The notes: a model not told the origin generated them from the letters alone. Shown: positions 46,871-59,089, counted from the stretch's first letter. The stretch is 64,000 nucleotides of DNA from Lutraria lutraria (GCA_964023205.1 OZ026844.1:30117326-30181325); one strand, 5' to 3'. Translations and numbers: made by a program.

Positions 46871-47469
46871 AATATTTACATTGAATTTCACTCTTAATTT
46901 TCTGTAGGAAAAAATGAGCATTTATTTTACGTAAACACTCGGCCTTCCGAGACCACCTCCAAGGACAGAGCATCTTAACCGAAACTTCTGATTGGTAGAT
47001 GCTGTCATGCAGTGATAGTGGCTTCAAGGAATTTTCACAACCCCACCTTGCATAAACATGGTTTTCACCTGAAATGACTCACCTACCCTATTTTAAGTGC
47101 ATGAAACCTGGGTAACAAACAATTTTTAGGCCTATAATCAAAACTAGTTTCTTCTGTAAATGTTTTATAATTCTAAATACAGATGATATGTACTAGCTAA
47201 CATGCTAACTATTCAATGAAATATATCAGGGGTGTAGTCACATAATAGTGCACAATGGGGTATTCACCCCCCCCCCCCCCCGCTTTTCTAAGGGGAAAAT
47301 TTTTATTATCAGGATTTTGTAGAGTATAGCGCATTTTAATGCTTCTAAAGAGATAAAATAGCAAGTCAACCTATGTGTTGATATTTTTTACAATTATGTT
47401 GCATGTGCAATTTTTCGAAGTTAGATGAAAAAAGAAAATTCCATTTTAGTGAAAACTTAGTGGTAAAAA

Positions 47470-47725
47470 TATGCAATCATTTAATCAAGAAAGCAATCAA
47501 GTAAGCAAACAATCATTCAAGCATGCAAGCAATCATTTAATCAAGCAAGCAATCATTTAATCAAACAAGCAATCATTTAATCAAACAAGCAATCGTTCAA
47601 TTAAACAAGCAATTATTAAATCAAGCCAGTAATCATTCAACAAATCAATCAATCTATCTATCAATCAATCAATCAATCAATCATTTAATCAATCAAGCAT
47701 TCAATGAATCAATCAAGCAAGGCAG
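47470..47725. repeat. Degenerate AATC/AAGC tetranucleotide repeat
   Basis: Units of the type aatcatttaatcaagcaagc are repeated with drift over ~250 bp, grading into (aatc)n at 47,640-47,690. A C run lies nearby at 47,269-47,282. No gene in 46,870-48,320. Confidence 0.75.
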
Positions 47726-48319
47726 GACTTTCTTTCCTTCTATAGCAGGGGCCCTTCGTAGACGTCTTTAGACCCTCAGGAAAAAATTTTAATCAAACAG
47801 TTTCCCCTAAAATTCAATTAACATCAAGTTTTTTTCACCCCTTTTTCGAAAATTGCTTTCCCCCAAATTTAGTGACGAGACCCCTTCCCCTACATATATA
47901 CCTATGAAAAAAAACTGCACGAAAGCAACCAATCAATCAAAGAAGCAGTCAGTCGGTACTCTAATACATTCAGCCTTTGTAAATATAAATTTGAAATATA
48001 AATTCATAATTTACATTTATATTTAGTTTTTTTTTTTTTTGGCATGACAAATTTATTTACAGAGTTTAAGTACATCATCTAGCATAATTTACATTATTCA
48101 GTATCATTTTAGCATTAAAATACATTGATCTGTGGCTTAATTATAATTTAGAATATACATAAAGTTACACATTATCTTATTAAGTTAAATATCCTTAATA
48201 AAAAGGTTAACCAGTATGATCAAGTATTTACTTCCATCATACAAATATTTAGCAATTCTATTTGAAACCTGAACTATAATTATACAACCAAATATGTATG
48301 AGAACTTAACTTTAAAATA

Positions 48320-48655
48320 AGACCAAAAAAAAAATGTCTGGTTTAGGAAACATTGCCACAAAAAGTTAGGGGGTAGGGATTTTTTTTTTTTTTGCTTTGT
48401 CTCATCTTCCCGTCTATGTGTGAACTACTTTAACATATACTTGAGACTAATACCAAACAATACTTAGAGGTTTTTCCATCATTTTGCAACTTTGTAACTT
48501 CCAGCATGTGATATTGTCATGTTTGCTAGATATGTAGTCATTTTTTTTTTTTTTTTTTTTTTTTAAAAATCGGAAAAAAATTGTTAGGGTTGGCAGGAAA
48601 AATTAGGGTAGGACGGGTTCCCTGAACCAGACATATTTTTTTTTGGCCTAACCCA
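48320..48655. mobile_element. MITE, 'tgtctggtt' family copy
   Basis: Ends 'agaccaaaaaaaaaatgtct' and their inverse 'agacatatttttttttggcc', with 'ggttag/ctaacc' inside. Internal 'ttagggtaggacgggt' matches the family at 53.1, 56.0 and 61.7 kb. Confidence 0.6.
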
Positions 48656-48987
48656 CAGCCTCTTCAGAGTTTAACAAAATTATTGAGTGTTGTATCTTGA
48701 TGAACAATTCATTATCAATTCACATAATTTATACAATCTGTTTGAATCTGTTGTCAGTGAAATTGAACAAACGAGGTACATCTTTAATTAATATTTTTAA
48801 AATGATTAAATTTTCTGTTGTTATTTCAAATGATGTTTGATTGTGTTAAGAAGTATTTCAGTTACATTGTAGTTATAACGGCACTAATGGCTAACAGCAC
48901 ATGTCTCTTTATTTATGTCTTCAACCCAATTATCATAGAGAACAAGGGTCATGCCCTTGAACTCATAACCTGAGTTCTGGGTCCGTA

Positions 48988-49249
48988 TTCACAAAGCATC
49001 TTAAGATTTTCTTTAACTTAAGTCAAAATTTTTACTTAAGTGTAAAAATTTTTCATGGTAAAAGTTTGTAAACCAGTCATCAGAAGTGTGAAAATGAATT
49101 ATCATTTTCATAATTGGCATATTTAGAACAAAGATAAATTCATATTATTGTGATTTCCTCCTTTATATTAGTACAAAAGAGTTAAGGGAAAAGTCGGACT
49201 TTAGGAAAAATACAACTTAAGTTAAAAAATTACTTAAGATGCTTTGTAA
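48988..49249. mobile_element. 262-bp MITE upstream of the dispanin exon
   Basis: Arms 'ttcacaaagcatcttaag' (48,988) and 'cttaagatgctttgtaa' (to 49,249) are inverted, with further inner pairing between 'tttaacttaagt' and 'acttaagtt'. It ends about 160 bp before the coding exon at 49,410 and so lies in the predicted intron. Confidence 0.7.
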
Positions 49250-49410
49250 GACATCCCTACATCCCAACCATACTACCCTGGCCCAAATCTCTAAACCAAA
49301 GCCCTCTGAAGTATAAAAGTACATTGTGAACTATATAGATGATTGTATCGTATGAAGTGACATCGGTCCTTCTTAAACATAATGACTAATTTTCTCTTAT
49401 ATTTTCCAGG

Positions 49411-50151
49411 ATGTCAAAGCCAGTTGAAGATGATGTTTGTGAGCTTGTTCACAATGATGAATTAGCTGAAGATACTGGACCAGACCTGCGTGATAATGGA
49501 CAAGAATACTTAGCTGGGTCTGAACACAATAGGGATACTGGTGTTGCTTCCTTGGGACAAGTTAACCCTGCTTTAGATGATGAAGACACAGAACCAGAAA
49601 CAGAGAGAAAGACTGATCTTACTGTAGGTGACTCTGCAATAAATGGAGGTCAGAATGAACCAATGCCGAGTGGTGAATCCAGGGAGGTAGCAATCTCATC
49701 ACCTCCAGTCCATTACAGCACACATTCAGGGGAGACCAATGTGATACGAGAACCAGTCGTGGTGAGACAACCCAATGGTATCCATGTTATACGTACTCGG
49801 GAATGTTATCAACCGCGGCATAATGTACCGGAACGCCCGTTGAAGCTCAAGCATATTAAATTGCTAAAAGGATTTTCTATCTTTGCTGTTGTGCTGTTTT
49901 TTCCATTAGGCTTAATAGCTTTGTATTCCTCTTACAAGTGTGAGAAGGAATTCCATTCTGGAATCCTACGTGGAAACATAGACCTTGCTCGCAAATACGC
50001 CAAACGTAGCGAACGGCTGATTATATTCTCCGTTCTTGGAGCTCTTCTTGTTGCTGTGATGGTGTTTGCATTCATTGAAAGAAAATTAATGGCTGACGAT
50101 GAAGAATATTGGAAAAATAGATCTAACGCTCATTTTGTACCTGCTGGTTAA
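49411..50151 (+). CDS. Dispanin/CD225-family membrane protein, 246 aa
   Basis: Residues 1-~145 are hydrophilic, acidic and Ser/Pro-containing with no recognised domain. Residues ~148-221 form a CD225/dispanin domain. A first membrane segment (about 152-172, 'FSIFAVVLFFPLGLIALYSS') continues into the cytosolic loop 'YKCEKEFHSG...ARKYAKRSER' and a second membrane helix (about 203-221, 'LIIFSVLGALLVAVMVFAF'). F-x-P-L-G-L-x-A-L and the basic A-(R/K)-x-A-x-R-S/A loop are family hallmarks. Family members (IFITM, PRRT, TMEM-type dispanins) insert in plasma or endosomal membranes and affect fusion or trafficking. C177 sits where palmitoylated cysteines occur in relatives. A splice acceptor (tattttccag|gATG) ends one base before the ATG, so the 5' UTR lies on an upstream exon and the whole coding sequence is in this exon. 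The long N-terminus suggests a PRRT-like rather than a short IFITM-like member. The exact orthologue is unknown. Confidence 0.85.
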   Translation: MSKPVEDDVCELVHNDELAEDTGPDLRDNGQEYLAGSEHNRDTGVASLGQVNPALDDEDTEPETERKTDLTVGDSAINGGQNEPMPSGESREVAISSPPVHYSTHSGETNVIREPVVVRQPNGIHVIRTRECYQPRHNVPERPLKLKHIKLLKGFSIFAVVLFFPLGLIALYSSYKCEKEFHSGILRGNIDLARKYAKRSERLIIFSVLGALLVAVMVFAFIERKLMADDEEYWKNRSNAHFVPAG

Positions 50152-51045
50152 TCTGTATCATCACAATTTCATTGTTGATTTTTCCTGACACATTGCTGCT
50201 GAATTCAAAAATTCATTGTGATAAAAAAATATATTCATACCTGTTTCTGCTTAAATCAAAATGTTTAATCAAGGTATTTTACTTATTGAGGGGAATACCC
50301 TATGCATACTTTGTCTTTGCACATTTACTGATTTTGAAGGAAATTAATTTTTTTCAAATAGGGATTCCTAGCTGACAATAATACATGTGCATACATAATG
50401 TATGTAGTAAACTATCCAGGACAAATATTTCTGATATTTGTGAGTATGAATATATTTAGAATGTTTGCCTAATGAAATTGTATCCAAATTATTGGTTAAT
50501 AAGAGGTAACTATATATACAAGACCGTACAAAAAGGAGAGATTTCAATGAGCATGGTGTTACATTAATTTTATAGTGAAAGTAATTTTATAAGATATTAC
50601 AGTGTATATATAATGTCTTCCATGTGTTTATCTCAAGACATTTCTACATTATTTTATGTGTAAAATTGTGATGTTTCTAAGAGAAGATTCATTCTGTGAT
50701 ATGTAAAATACTCCATGTTGAATTTATTCCACTGTATACATGTATATACACTCAAACAAATTTATAATTGATCACCTTTCATGTTGCCACAAATGTTTTG
50801 GTATATGATAGCATAATTTAAATCTACTATTCTTATAGCTGCATGCAATGACCAATATCACTCCTACTACAAAATACTCTTGTCATTGGATGTTTTGATG
50901 TCACATGGTGACCTAATATATCCTATATTAGGTCAACAGAATATATTAGGTCTGTAATGGAGTCATTTATGTTTATATATTGGGTCTGTAATGGAGACTT
51001 TTATTGCAAATGATGAGGAGGAAGGTAGTCTGTGTGATATAATCG
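50152..51045 (+). other. Probable 3' UTR and downstream flank of the dispanin gene
   Basis: AT-rich, no coding region. AATAAA occurs at ~51,233, so the 3' UTR could reach past the hairpin at 51,046. Short 'aatatattaggtctgtaatgg' repeats lie at 50,940-50,990. Confidence 0.4.
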
Positions 51046-51184
51046 TTACAGGGATAGCAACTGATCCGATACGGGATATACGGGTCTGTGGAAAACCATA
51101 TCGGGACTCGACCTTCGGTCTCACCCCATATGGTTTTCCACAGAACCGTATATCCCGTATCAGGTCAGTTACTAACCCTGTAAC
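51046..51184. mobile_element. 139-bp foldback MITE
   Basis: Sixty-base arms starting 'gttacaggg' and ending 'ccctgtaac' differ at about six positions ('gatacgggatatacgg', 'ctgtggaaaaccatat'), closing on a loop of ~18 bases. It lies downstream of the dispanin stop, possibly within the 3' UTR, where it would form a long RNA hairpin. Confidence 0.85.
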
Positions 51185-52358
51185 TATTAATACAACTTCT
51201 ATTAAACTACAAAAATTATTTATACATAAAAAAATAAATTGAATACATAACTATATTCTCTCCAATTAGTTAATTAGCTAGTTCAGTGAAGTGCATATAA
51301 ACAAACACACAAGTTGTAATTTAGCCAACCAATTAGGAGTTTAGCTCAGTGTACAATGTATTTCATTATGCTACCAGGATTAGACAAATTTCATATGTGA
51401 GGAACCTGTCCAGCTTGCTTACAGAATGTTGGTGGTTCTACCTTGGCATATGCCTCAGGGTTAGTCCTGTGCCATTAAAATTGTTATAGTCGCCAAACGA
51501 CCCTGGCTGTTAGTGTGACTTTTGACCTCGGTGAGAAATCAAGGCTCACTAAATGTATTTGTAAACCATCAAATTACATACCATGCGAATGAAACAATTA
51601 CTGCAACAATTACTCAATAAATCAGTGGAATGTACCATTAACCATATTCTGTATAATGTAAATATTATAATTTTGTTGTGATAAATTCTTTCAGTTTGTG
51701 TAAGCTCATTTAAGCTTTACCAAGATCATTTATTATCTTGATGATTAATGTTTTGACTATTATGTATTCATTTTTCTTTAACTAATTAACTTTTTCTTGC
51801 TGTTTTATGAAATTTATTCATGTAAAAAAATGTTTTTTTAAGAATCTCTTGTGAATGACTAAAGCATATTTTTATAATGCATGTTTCAACCTTTTTGTAG
51901 TGGAAAAAGTTCAGGTATAAAATATATTTTTTAATTATTCTAAGAATCACTGATTAAGGACAAAAGCATATTTTTATAATGCATGTTTCTATCCATTTTT
52001 TAGTGGAGAAAGTAAAAATATGAGGTCTGCCATGCACAGGCCCCTATGTTAAAAAACTTGAGAACAGTCTCTGAGCTCAAATCTCAATTCCATTCTTTAG
52101 TGTTATCGTTGAAAATATTAATATACAGCTAGCTGATTAATGTTTAAATACCGTTACATGTTCCGATAAATTATGCTGTCAGATTAATGTATCAATAATG
52201 TCAATATTGTGTAATGATAGTTAAATTTGAAACTTTGAAAGACAAGATATGAGGTTTGAGCTGGAGACTGATTTCTAATTACTTACTGTAATAGTGAAGG
52301 AGGTATAGACAGGGTGGGGAAATCAGTGTTGTTAATTAACTATATATGGCTTAACATT
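51185..52358. other. No gene recognised
   Basis: AT-rich. 'aaagcatatttttataatgc' with 'atgtttc' occurs twice (~51,862 and ~51,963), a small local duplication of ~100 bp. Nothing else supported. Confidence 0.45.
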
Positions 52359-52767
52359 CTGGCCCCAGTTTCACAAAAAAAAATTGAGTAGAAGCTATAT
52401 ATATAACGGACTTTATGGTGTTTTTTCTGTCTAGAAGTCTTATGTCTTAGACCAGAAATATTATTATTTTTTCCTTATTTACTTAAAGAACATAATTTAT
52501 TTAACATGCTAGTATTAAATAGTTTGGTTCTGGTTTGCAAATTATGTTTCAATTCTTCATTTTCATTTGAATTTTTTTTAATACAAATTAATATATGTTT
52601 ATGTAATATCATATTTAGAGATTATAGTTCAAGGTAGAAATTGTGAGAAACTGAAACTATACCGTCTTTGCACCTTCTTTTAATACCACATTCTGAACTG
52701 CATACAATAAAAGATAGGTTGAGTAAAAATTTAGCAAAAACTTATTTTTTGTGAAACTGTGGCCTGG
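52359..52767. mobile_element. 409-bp MITE with 'ctggccccagtttcaca' ends
   Basis: The left end 'ctggccccagtttcacaaaa' and the right end 'ttttgtgaaactgtggcctg' are inverted with one mismatch and one gap. AT-rich interior. The design is like the 'gtttcatcaa' and 'ttcacaaagc' elements at 2.87 and 48.99 kb. Confidence 0.75.
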
Positions 52768-53129
52768 AAAGTTGATATGTTATGATTTGTTATACTTGCC
52801 TTATAATGTTATTGTGAAACTTATGTGTCTTTTGTTGATTTATAATTATTTGAATGAAACAGGACTTCATATGTGTTCACATTATAAGCATTGCTTAGAC
52901 ACTTCATATGTGTTAGCTGAATCAAAATAATTGTACTATTGGTCTCAAATATCTAAATGATAAACATTTGAACTTCTTTTAATTAAGATAGAATGTTGAA
53001 TTGATAGTTTAGAGTGTCATTTCTGTTGTTAAAGAATTGCAGTATTTCACAAATTATTCATATTGTTAGTTGTTAAAAGTAAATATTTTTGATACATACT
53101 GTTGGCATGATTTTTTCTAATCTTACAGA

Positions 53130-53380
53130 GTACCGGTACATGTATCTTAGGCCTAGAGTATTGTTTCCGGTTACATGCTCATTAATAAAAGGGTAGTAGG
53201 TCGCAATTTTTTAAATTTATTTTTGCTCTTTAAAAGCATTGACGAGCTGGAGTTTAAAAAAGTGAGAAAATGGATCTATATATACCGTTCCTCGGCCTAA
53301 TAAAAATTCTAGGGTTCAGGAAAACTTTATGTTAGATCGGGGAACCAGAAACAAACATTTATTGTTTAATGCCTTACATT
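53130..53380. mobile_element. MITE, 'tttctggttacc' family copy
   Basis: Left 'taggcctagagtattgtttc' with 'cggttacatgctcatta'. Right 'ggggaaccagaaacaaacat' with 'aatgcctta'. Internal 'aagtgagaaaatgg' and 'ccgttcctcggcctaataaa' match the other copies. Confidence 0.65.
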
Positions 53381-54879
53381 AAATTTAGGATAGGTCAGTA
53401 AGATAATAAAGAGTTCCTCTTCATTGTAAGATAGTTTCAGTTCCTGAGGTACTTTTAAATATATTTTGTATGTAAATGATAAGCTTATGATAATATGTTT
53501 GTCCATTTTGTAAGTGTTGCAGTTATATATGCATTTAAAATGTTGCATTTTTTTGGCTCAGTAATACTCACATAAAATACTAAATCGATAATTGAAATAT
53601 AATTCAATTATTTAATAGTTTATATAATTATTAGATGTCTGCAATATTTTGGGAAATAATCTCAGCCCATGTACTTGGGTCGGATCGAGTCTCGGTTTCC
53701 TTACCTGTACAAGTAATTACAACCTAATGTATGTACATGTACCGGGTATTTATACACACCTCTTGTATATGTCAAACTTTATTTACTTTTTTTTTATTCT
53801 TGTTAATGTTGATCTCTTTTCGTTTTGTATTGATGACATAATTATATGACGTACCACATTCCAAGATAATTTACTGCTCAACCTATTTTCTTATCCAATC
53901 AGTGACAGGATTTTTTAAATTATTGGCTTTTTTTATCTTTATAGAATATAAAACCAGCTTTCTAACTTTTTAGTTTCAAAGAATGACTTAGTGCATAGTG
54001 CGCATGCTCAGAGGTGGGGTACTAAGATGGTTATTGTGCATATTTGAGTGTTCTTCGTAATAGAAAAGCTACAATCGTTACCGCTCCTTTTAGCTGTCTT
54101 ATTAACAAAGAACACCAAAGTATGCACACTTACCTATACTAAGTCTGCAATAGGGCTGTGGATCGTTGGGTTAATGGCGATCCGATCAAATCCACGATTC
54201 AACACAATCCACAAATCGAATCACAAATCTTTTGTTATTAAGTAACCCATCTAAAACTTCAACATTGCAGTCCTGAAGACAGCTAAATTTGATTTTCTTT
54301 TAGGAATAATGACGTAAATCAATTTAAATTATTCTATGGCTTAAATTTGCATCATTTTCTGGTTTAAGCCTGTGACCCATTACTTACAGATCTGATTAGA
54401 CCTCTTGGCAAACAAAGCAGTCCATGATGAGACAATATATATTCAGAGAATATATTAAGGGATTTTAAAGAATAAAGAATACACTTTATTTTTAAAAAAA
54501 CAAGATCACAAACCAGGAATATAATGACAATTATTCGTACTCGATTTTTCAATTTGATTTGTGATTACCCAAGTATTCAGATACTCGGCCCAGGCCTGGT
54601 CTACAATATCATGATATATTATCTAATATGTTACTAGCTGCTGTGTCTCCTTACAAAATGCGTCTCTCAAATTTGACATAATAAAGCGAACCTCAACTAC
54701 CTTATATATTTATAGCCACAAATACAAGCAGCCATCAGTTTCTACTATTTTAACCTGCAAGCAAAGCCAATGTTCTCAATTGCTGACTCAGCTGAAGAGT
54801 TGATACTGTAATGTTGTAGGAATAGTGTTTGTTTAAAAATATCTTTTTCAGAAATGTGCAAAGCAATATAAAACTGATA
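53381..54879. other. No gene recognised
   Basis: AT-rich. 54,140-54,240 and 54,540-54,600 share inverted 'gattcgaatc/gatttgtgatt'-type words, possibly another decayed TIR element. No coding sequence. Confidence 0.4.
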
Positions 54880-55086
54880 CTGTGGAATCATTAATTTTCG
54901 TTGGGGATTTAATTTCGTGGATTTCGTGGGTCGACTTATCCACGAAATCAAATCCCCACGAATTCAATTACAGAGATAAGGCATTTCTTTTCAAAAATCA
55001 AAATCCACAAATTTATGTCCCCACAAAATAGCTATTTTAGTAAAAACCACGAAAGTTGAACCCAACGAAAATTAATGATTTCACAG
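54880..55086. mobile_element. 207-bp TA-flanked MITE
   Basis: Ends CTGTGGAATCATTAATTTTC and its inverse (one mismatch), each bordered by TA. Inner palindromes 'ggatttcgtgg' and 'ccacgaaatc' follow. It is related in design to 3,327-3,918 and fits a non-autonomous Tc1/mariner-type element. Confidence 0.8.
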
Positions 55087-55444
55087 TATATAGCATTACA
55101 ACTTCACACTAAGGTCTGAGTAAGATAAGCATTACCTATCACTTAAACATGAATAACAGAATGAAACAAACAAACAATATCATAATGAAAGTCTTAACAA
55201 TTTTATACAATATCATATAACAACTTCCCCTAATAGATCTGAGTATAATTAACATACAATATTTACTTTAAAAAGTCACATTTTTTAGAATTTTTTTTAC
55301 TTATTTCTCAATATTTGCTTTACTGTTCGTTATGTAAAAATCCTTAAAGGGAGATAATTTATATGTTCTTTTTACTAACTTAATACATTGTAAAAATGAA
55401 TTCTATTCTGTTCTATAAAATGAAATGTCTTGAAAATGTGTTTT

Positions 55445-55830
55445 TTAAATTGTTTTTTATGCCCCCGTTTTGATAGATCAGGGGCATTTTGTTTTTGGTC
55501 ACTCTGTCTGTAGGTTCCTCATGACAACCTCTACAGGACCTGTGCATTTTCAGGTCAGTAGGTCAAAGGTCACGGGGTCATTGTGTTTAAAAAAATTCAA
55601 ACATTTCTTTTACGATACTAACTACTCCTACATTTTTTCATGGGATTTTGATGAAACTTTCACAGACTTGTTGTTACCAAGAACCCCTACACATATATTC
55701 CAGGTTTTGTGATTCGATCATTTTTGACGGGAATTATGGCCCTTTGTTTATTTTGTGCATTTTCAGGTTAAAGGGCACCCGGAGGGGGCATTGTGGTTTT
55801 GAAACACATCTTGTTTTATAAAGAATTTTG
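55445..55830. repeat. Dispersed repeat, 'gggggcat' family
   Basis: It runs from 'atgcccccgttttgatagat' to 'agggggcattgtggttttg' and 'aacacatcttgtttt', with 'aggtcagtaggtcaaaggtc' inside. It is the same family as the copy split by the element at 56,623. Confidence 0.65.
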
Positions 55831-55984
55831 CCTCTTTTCATTTGATTTTTGTAGTTATTTTTGTAACTTATTACTCACTGAATCAAATTACATTTTAACA
55901 ACTGGTACAAATGTACCTAACTGTTATATTTTTAACGTACATGACTTTTGTGTAATATCTGAAATCAGTGATTTCTTCATAATT

Positions 55985-56165
55985 TAAGGCATAAAAAAAT
56001 TGTTTGTTTCTGAAATTATTGTTCTTGAATGCATGCGGAAAGGTGAAAAAGGGAGAACATCGATGTTCTGTTCCCTGGACCTGTTAAGTCTTGGCAGGGT
56101 CACGGGGAAAATTATGATAGGTCGGGTAACCAGAAACAAACAAACGTTTTTTTGCCTAAGAGTTG
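55985..56165. mobile_element. MITE, 'tttctggttacc' family copy
   Basis: Left 'aaggcataaaaaaattgttt', right 'gggtaaccagaaacaaacaa' with 'tttttgcctaag'. The interior is shortened compared with the 53.1- and 61.7-kb copies. Confidence 0.65.
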
Positions 56166-56399
56166 TGTAATTTAATTACCACAAATTTGTGTTGTATTTT
56201 TTTTATGTTAAATTTGTGTATTCAAGTTTCTGTTATCAGTACTCACATTTATGTGCACAATCATGCATTTTAAATGGTTTCATATATCTTTAACTGGTTA
56301 ATGTATTTATTTCATGCTACAACAAATAAATGATATGACTTAATATGATCTTATGTTTTATTTTGTTATTGTAAACAACTCTGAGACTTCGACTTAATT

Positions 56400-56611
56400 G
56401 CTCCTTAATAATGCCTCCTTCCGAGGAAAAGGGGGTATGTTGCTTTGCACATGTCTGTCCATCCGTCCATAACCAAACTTTGTCCGAGCAATAACTAGAG
56501 AACTATTTGGCCTAAGCTCCAGATTTGGTAGGGAGGTTGGTCAGCACATGAAGATGACCCCTATTAAATTTGAGGTCAGTAGGTCAAAGGTAAAGGTCTT
56601 ACCATCCAGTT
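56400..56611. repeat. Dispersed repeat, 'gggggcat' family, left part
   Basis: 'atgcctccttccgagg', 'ccatccgtccata' and 'aggtcagtaggtcaaaggta' identify the family. Its right end (gcgcatccatgtttcacgaa) lies at 57,771, on the other side of the inserted element. Confidence 0.65.
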
Positions 56612-56622
56612 AGTCTTTAAGG

Positions 56623-57759
56623 GAGACGGACAAAACCCCCCCCGGACAAAAACCCTCCCAGTGTTTTTAACATAGGTGGACAAAAACCCCCCTGTGCTTC
56701 TTTCAGTGCGGACGAAACCCCCCCTGTGCTTTTTTCAATGTGGACGAAACCCCCCCCCCCATATCTTCTAGTATTTCTAATAATTTTAGGAATGATCATG
56801 GTAATTATTATAGCAACACTTTTGTTTTTATTTTTACTTTTTTTTTATTTTCAGTGATACAGTGAAACACAATATAAAAGTAGAATCATATTTTAACAAT
56901 ATTCTTTCAAATACAGCTACTAACAATTGTATTTTCTTTCTACTTTCTTTATAAAATCCTCAATGGCACAACCATTGTAATTATGATTGTAATTAATGAC
57001 AAACTGTGAGTTATTAAGATATTCACTCAATTTCTAAGTCTTTAATTGAGCAATTAATCCAGTGATTAAATAAGGGATTTATGACAAACAAACATCAATC
57101 AATTTTGGAAGGTTTGGAAAAAGTGACTTTGATCAAAATGTACATGCTTATATATATAGTAATGATTCCCAGTTTGACCAAATGGAATTTTATTTTTCTC
57201 AATATTTATCATCATCACTATTGTTTAGTCACTAATTAATTGTTAATTGCTTATCAAAAGTTATCCATTTATTTAGGAATGGTGACACATGCAATTAACT
57301 TCAGTTTGCAGTTAATAAGATCCATTTTCAAATTATTAAAATAGTTTGAATAATTGGAAAGAATACATTTACTTTATAAGAACTAGAATAATATGTATAT
57401 TTTTTATTTATATAATGATATTACTCTGTAATGTATACTTACAAAAAGAGAAAATTAAACATGTATTAACTAGAAGGTTTTGAACCATTTCAGGCAAACA
57501 TTTAATCAGTAAAGTAATTCTCAGCATAAAGTTAATTTATTATTAAATTGTGAATAAAGTCAATTATATGATCATATTGGCATTACATTGACATGATATG
57601 CAATTGCCTTGAAAAAAAAACATCGGGGGGTTTTTGTCCACTTACAAAAAATCATAGGGGGGCTTTTGTCCTCCTTAAAAAATCATGAGTGGGTTTTTGT
57701 CCGCCTTGTTAAAAATCAATAGGGGGGGTTTTGTCCAGGGGGGTTTTTGTCCTACATTC
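56623..57759. mobile_element. 1.14-kb non-autonomous transposon with GGACAAAAACCCCC ends
   Basis: It is flanked by an 11-bp direct repeat agtctttaagg (56,612-56,622 and 57,760-57,770). Each end holds four or five copies of gga(c/t)(a/g)aaaaccccc in inverted orientation. The ~850-bp AT-rich centre has no ORF. The direct-repeat length and arrays of short subterminal words resemble the MULE at 22.9 kb, suggesting a Mutator-type non-autonomous element, but the word is unrelated. Confidence 0.75.
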
Positions 57760-57834
57760 AGTCTTTAAGGCGCATCCATGTTTCACGAACACTTCTTGTT
57801 ACATATACATTTCAGGTACCACACTGTTCAAAAT

Positions 57835-59073
57835 ACAGTCTACAAACTCAACATATGATAATACTCAGTTTTATTAATAATATGCAAAATCATAAATGTC
57901 CAGTAAAAAACATCAATTCAATTATCTATACAGTTTATCTGATTTTATGAAGGTCTATAAAATATTGCCATAAAAATATATCTTCCTGGATTATGTCCTA
58001 TGTATTCACTTCACTATTGAACACATGTAAGCCCCAGGCTAAATGAAATTCTTTTGTGAAAAAGTAAACAAAGAGAACAAAGGATGACCTACTTAACTTT
58101 TTTTACCCCTCCAAAACACTCATTTTTGAGTTGTCTCCCTTAAGTTACCTCCCTTTACCAGTATTAGAGATAAACTGGTAAACTGGTTCCCGTTGACTTG
58201 TGTGTACAAAGCCCCTTTGGTGCACTGCAACATGGAACAGGAACCAGTTCCTTTTCCATGCACAGAGAGAGCCAGAAACCAGTTCACATGAAAAGGTATC
58301 CAATAGAGGGAACTCAAGGGAGACAACTCAAAAATGAACGTTTTCAAGGGTTGAAAAAAGTTAAGTAGGTCATCCTTTGTTCTCTTTGTTTACTTTTTCA
58401 CAAAAGAATTTCATGAAACAGTGCAGTCTCACATCAGTGGTCATAAACCATGTGGTGAAAATCAAAGAAGGAGAAACTGATCTACAAACAGTCTACAAAC
58501 TTAACATATGATAATACTCAGTTTTATTAATAATATGCAAAATCATAAATGTTCAGTAAAAAACATCAATTCAATTATCTATACAGTTTATCTGATTTTA
58601 TGAAGGTCTATAAAATATTGCCATAAAAATATATCTTCCTGGATTATGTCCTATGTATTCACTTCACTATTGAACACAGGTAAGCCCCAGGCTAAATGAA
58701 ATTCTTTTGTGAAAAAGTAAACAAAGAGAACAAAGGATGACCTACTTAACTTTTTTTACCCCTCCAAAACGCTCATTTTTGAGTTGTCTCCCTTAAGTTA
58801 CCTCCCTTTACCAGTATGAGAGATAAACTGGTAAACTGGTTCCTTTTCCATGCACAGAGAGAGCCGGAAACCAGTTCACATAAAATGTTATCCAAGGGAG
58901 GGAACTCAAGGGAGACAACTCAAAAATGAACGTTTTCAAGGGTTGAAAAAAGTTAAGTAGGTCATCCTTTGTTCTCTTTGTTTACTTTTTCACAAAAGAA
59001 TTTCATGAAACATTGCAGTCTCACATCAGTGGTCATAAACCATGTGGTGAAAATTAAAGAAGGAGAAACTGAT
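57835..59073. repeat. Tandem duplication (~650 bp) carrying a foldback element
   Basis: 57,835-58,481 and 58,488-59,073 are direct copies ('acagtctacaaact' to 'gagaaactgatc'). Each contains a foldback with arms of about 115 bp at 58,043-58,414 and 58,696-59,006: 'atgaaattcttttgtgaaaa' and inverse, plus 'tttttgagttgtctccctt'. The first copy has ~60 bp more in the loop. Confidence 0.9.
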
Positions 59074-59089
59074 CAGAGTTTACTATGAC

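Noticed and set aside
49050..49095. CTGATGA ... GAAA on the minus strand inside the 48,988-49,249 MITE
   Set aside because: The 10.1-11.1 position would be a C-U mismatch, stem I is absent, and the pairing is explained by the MITE palindrome.
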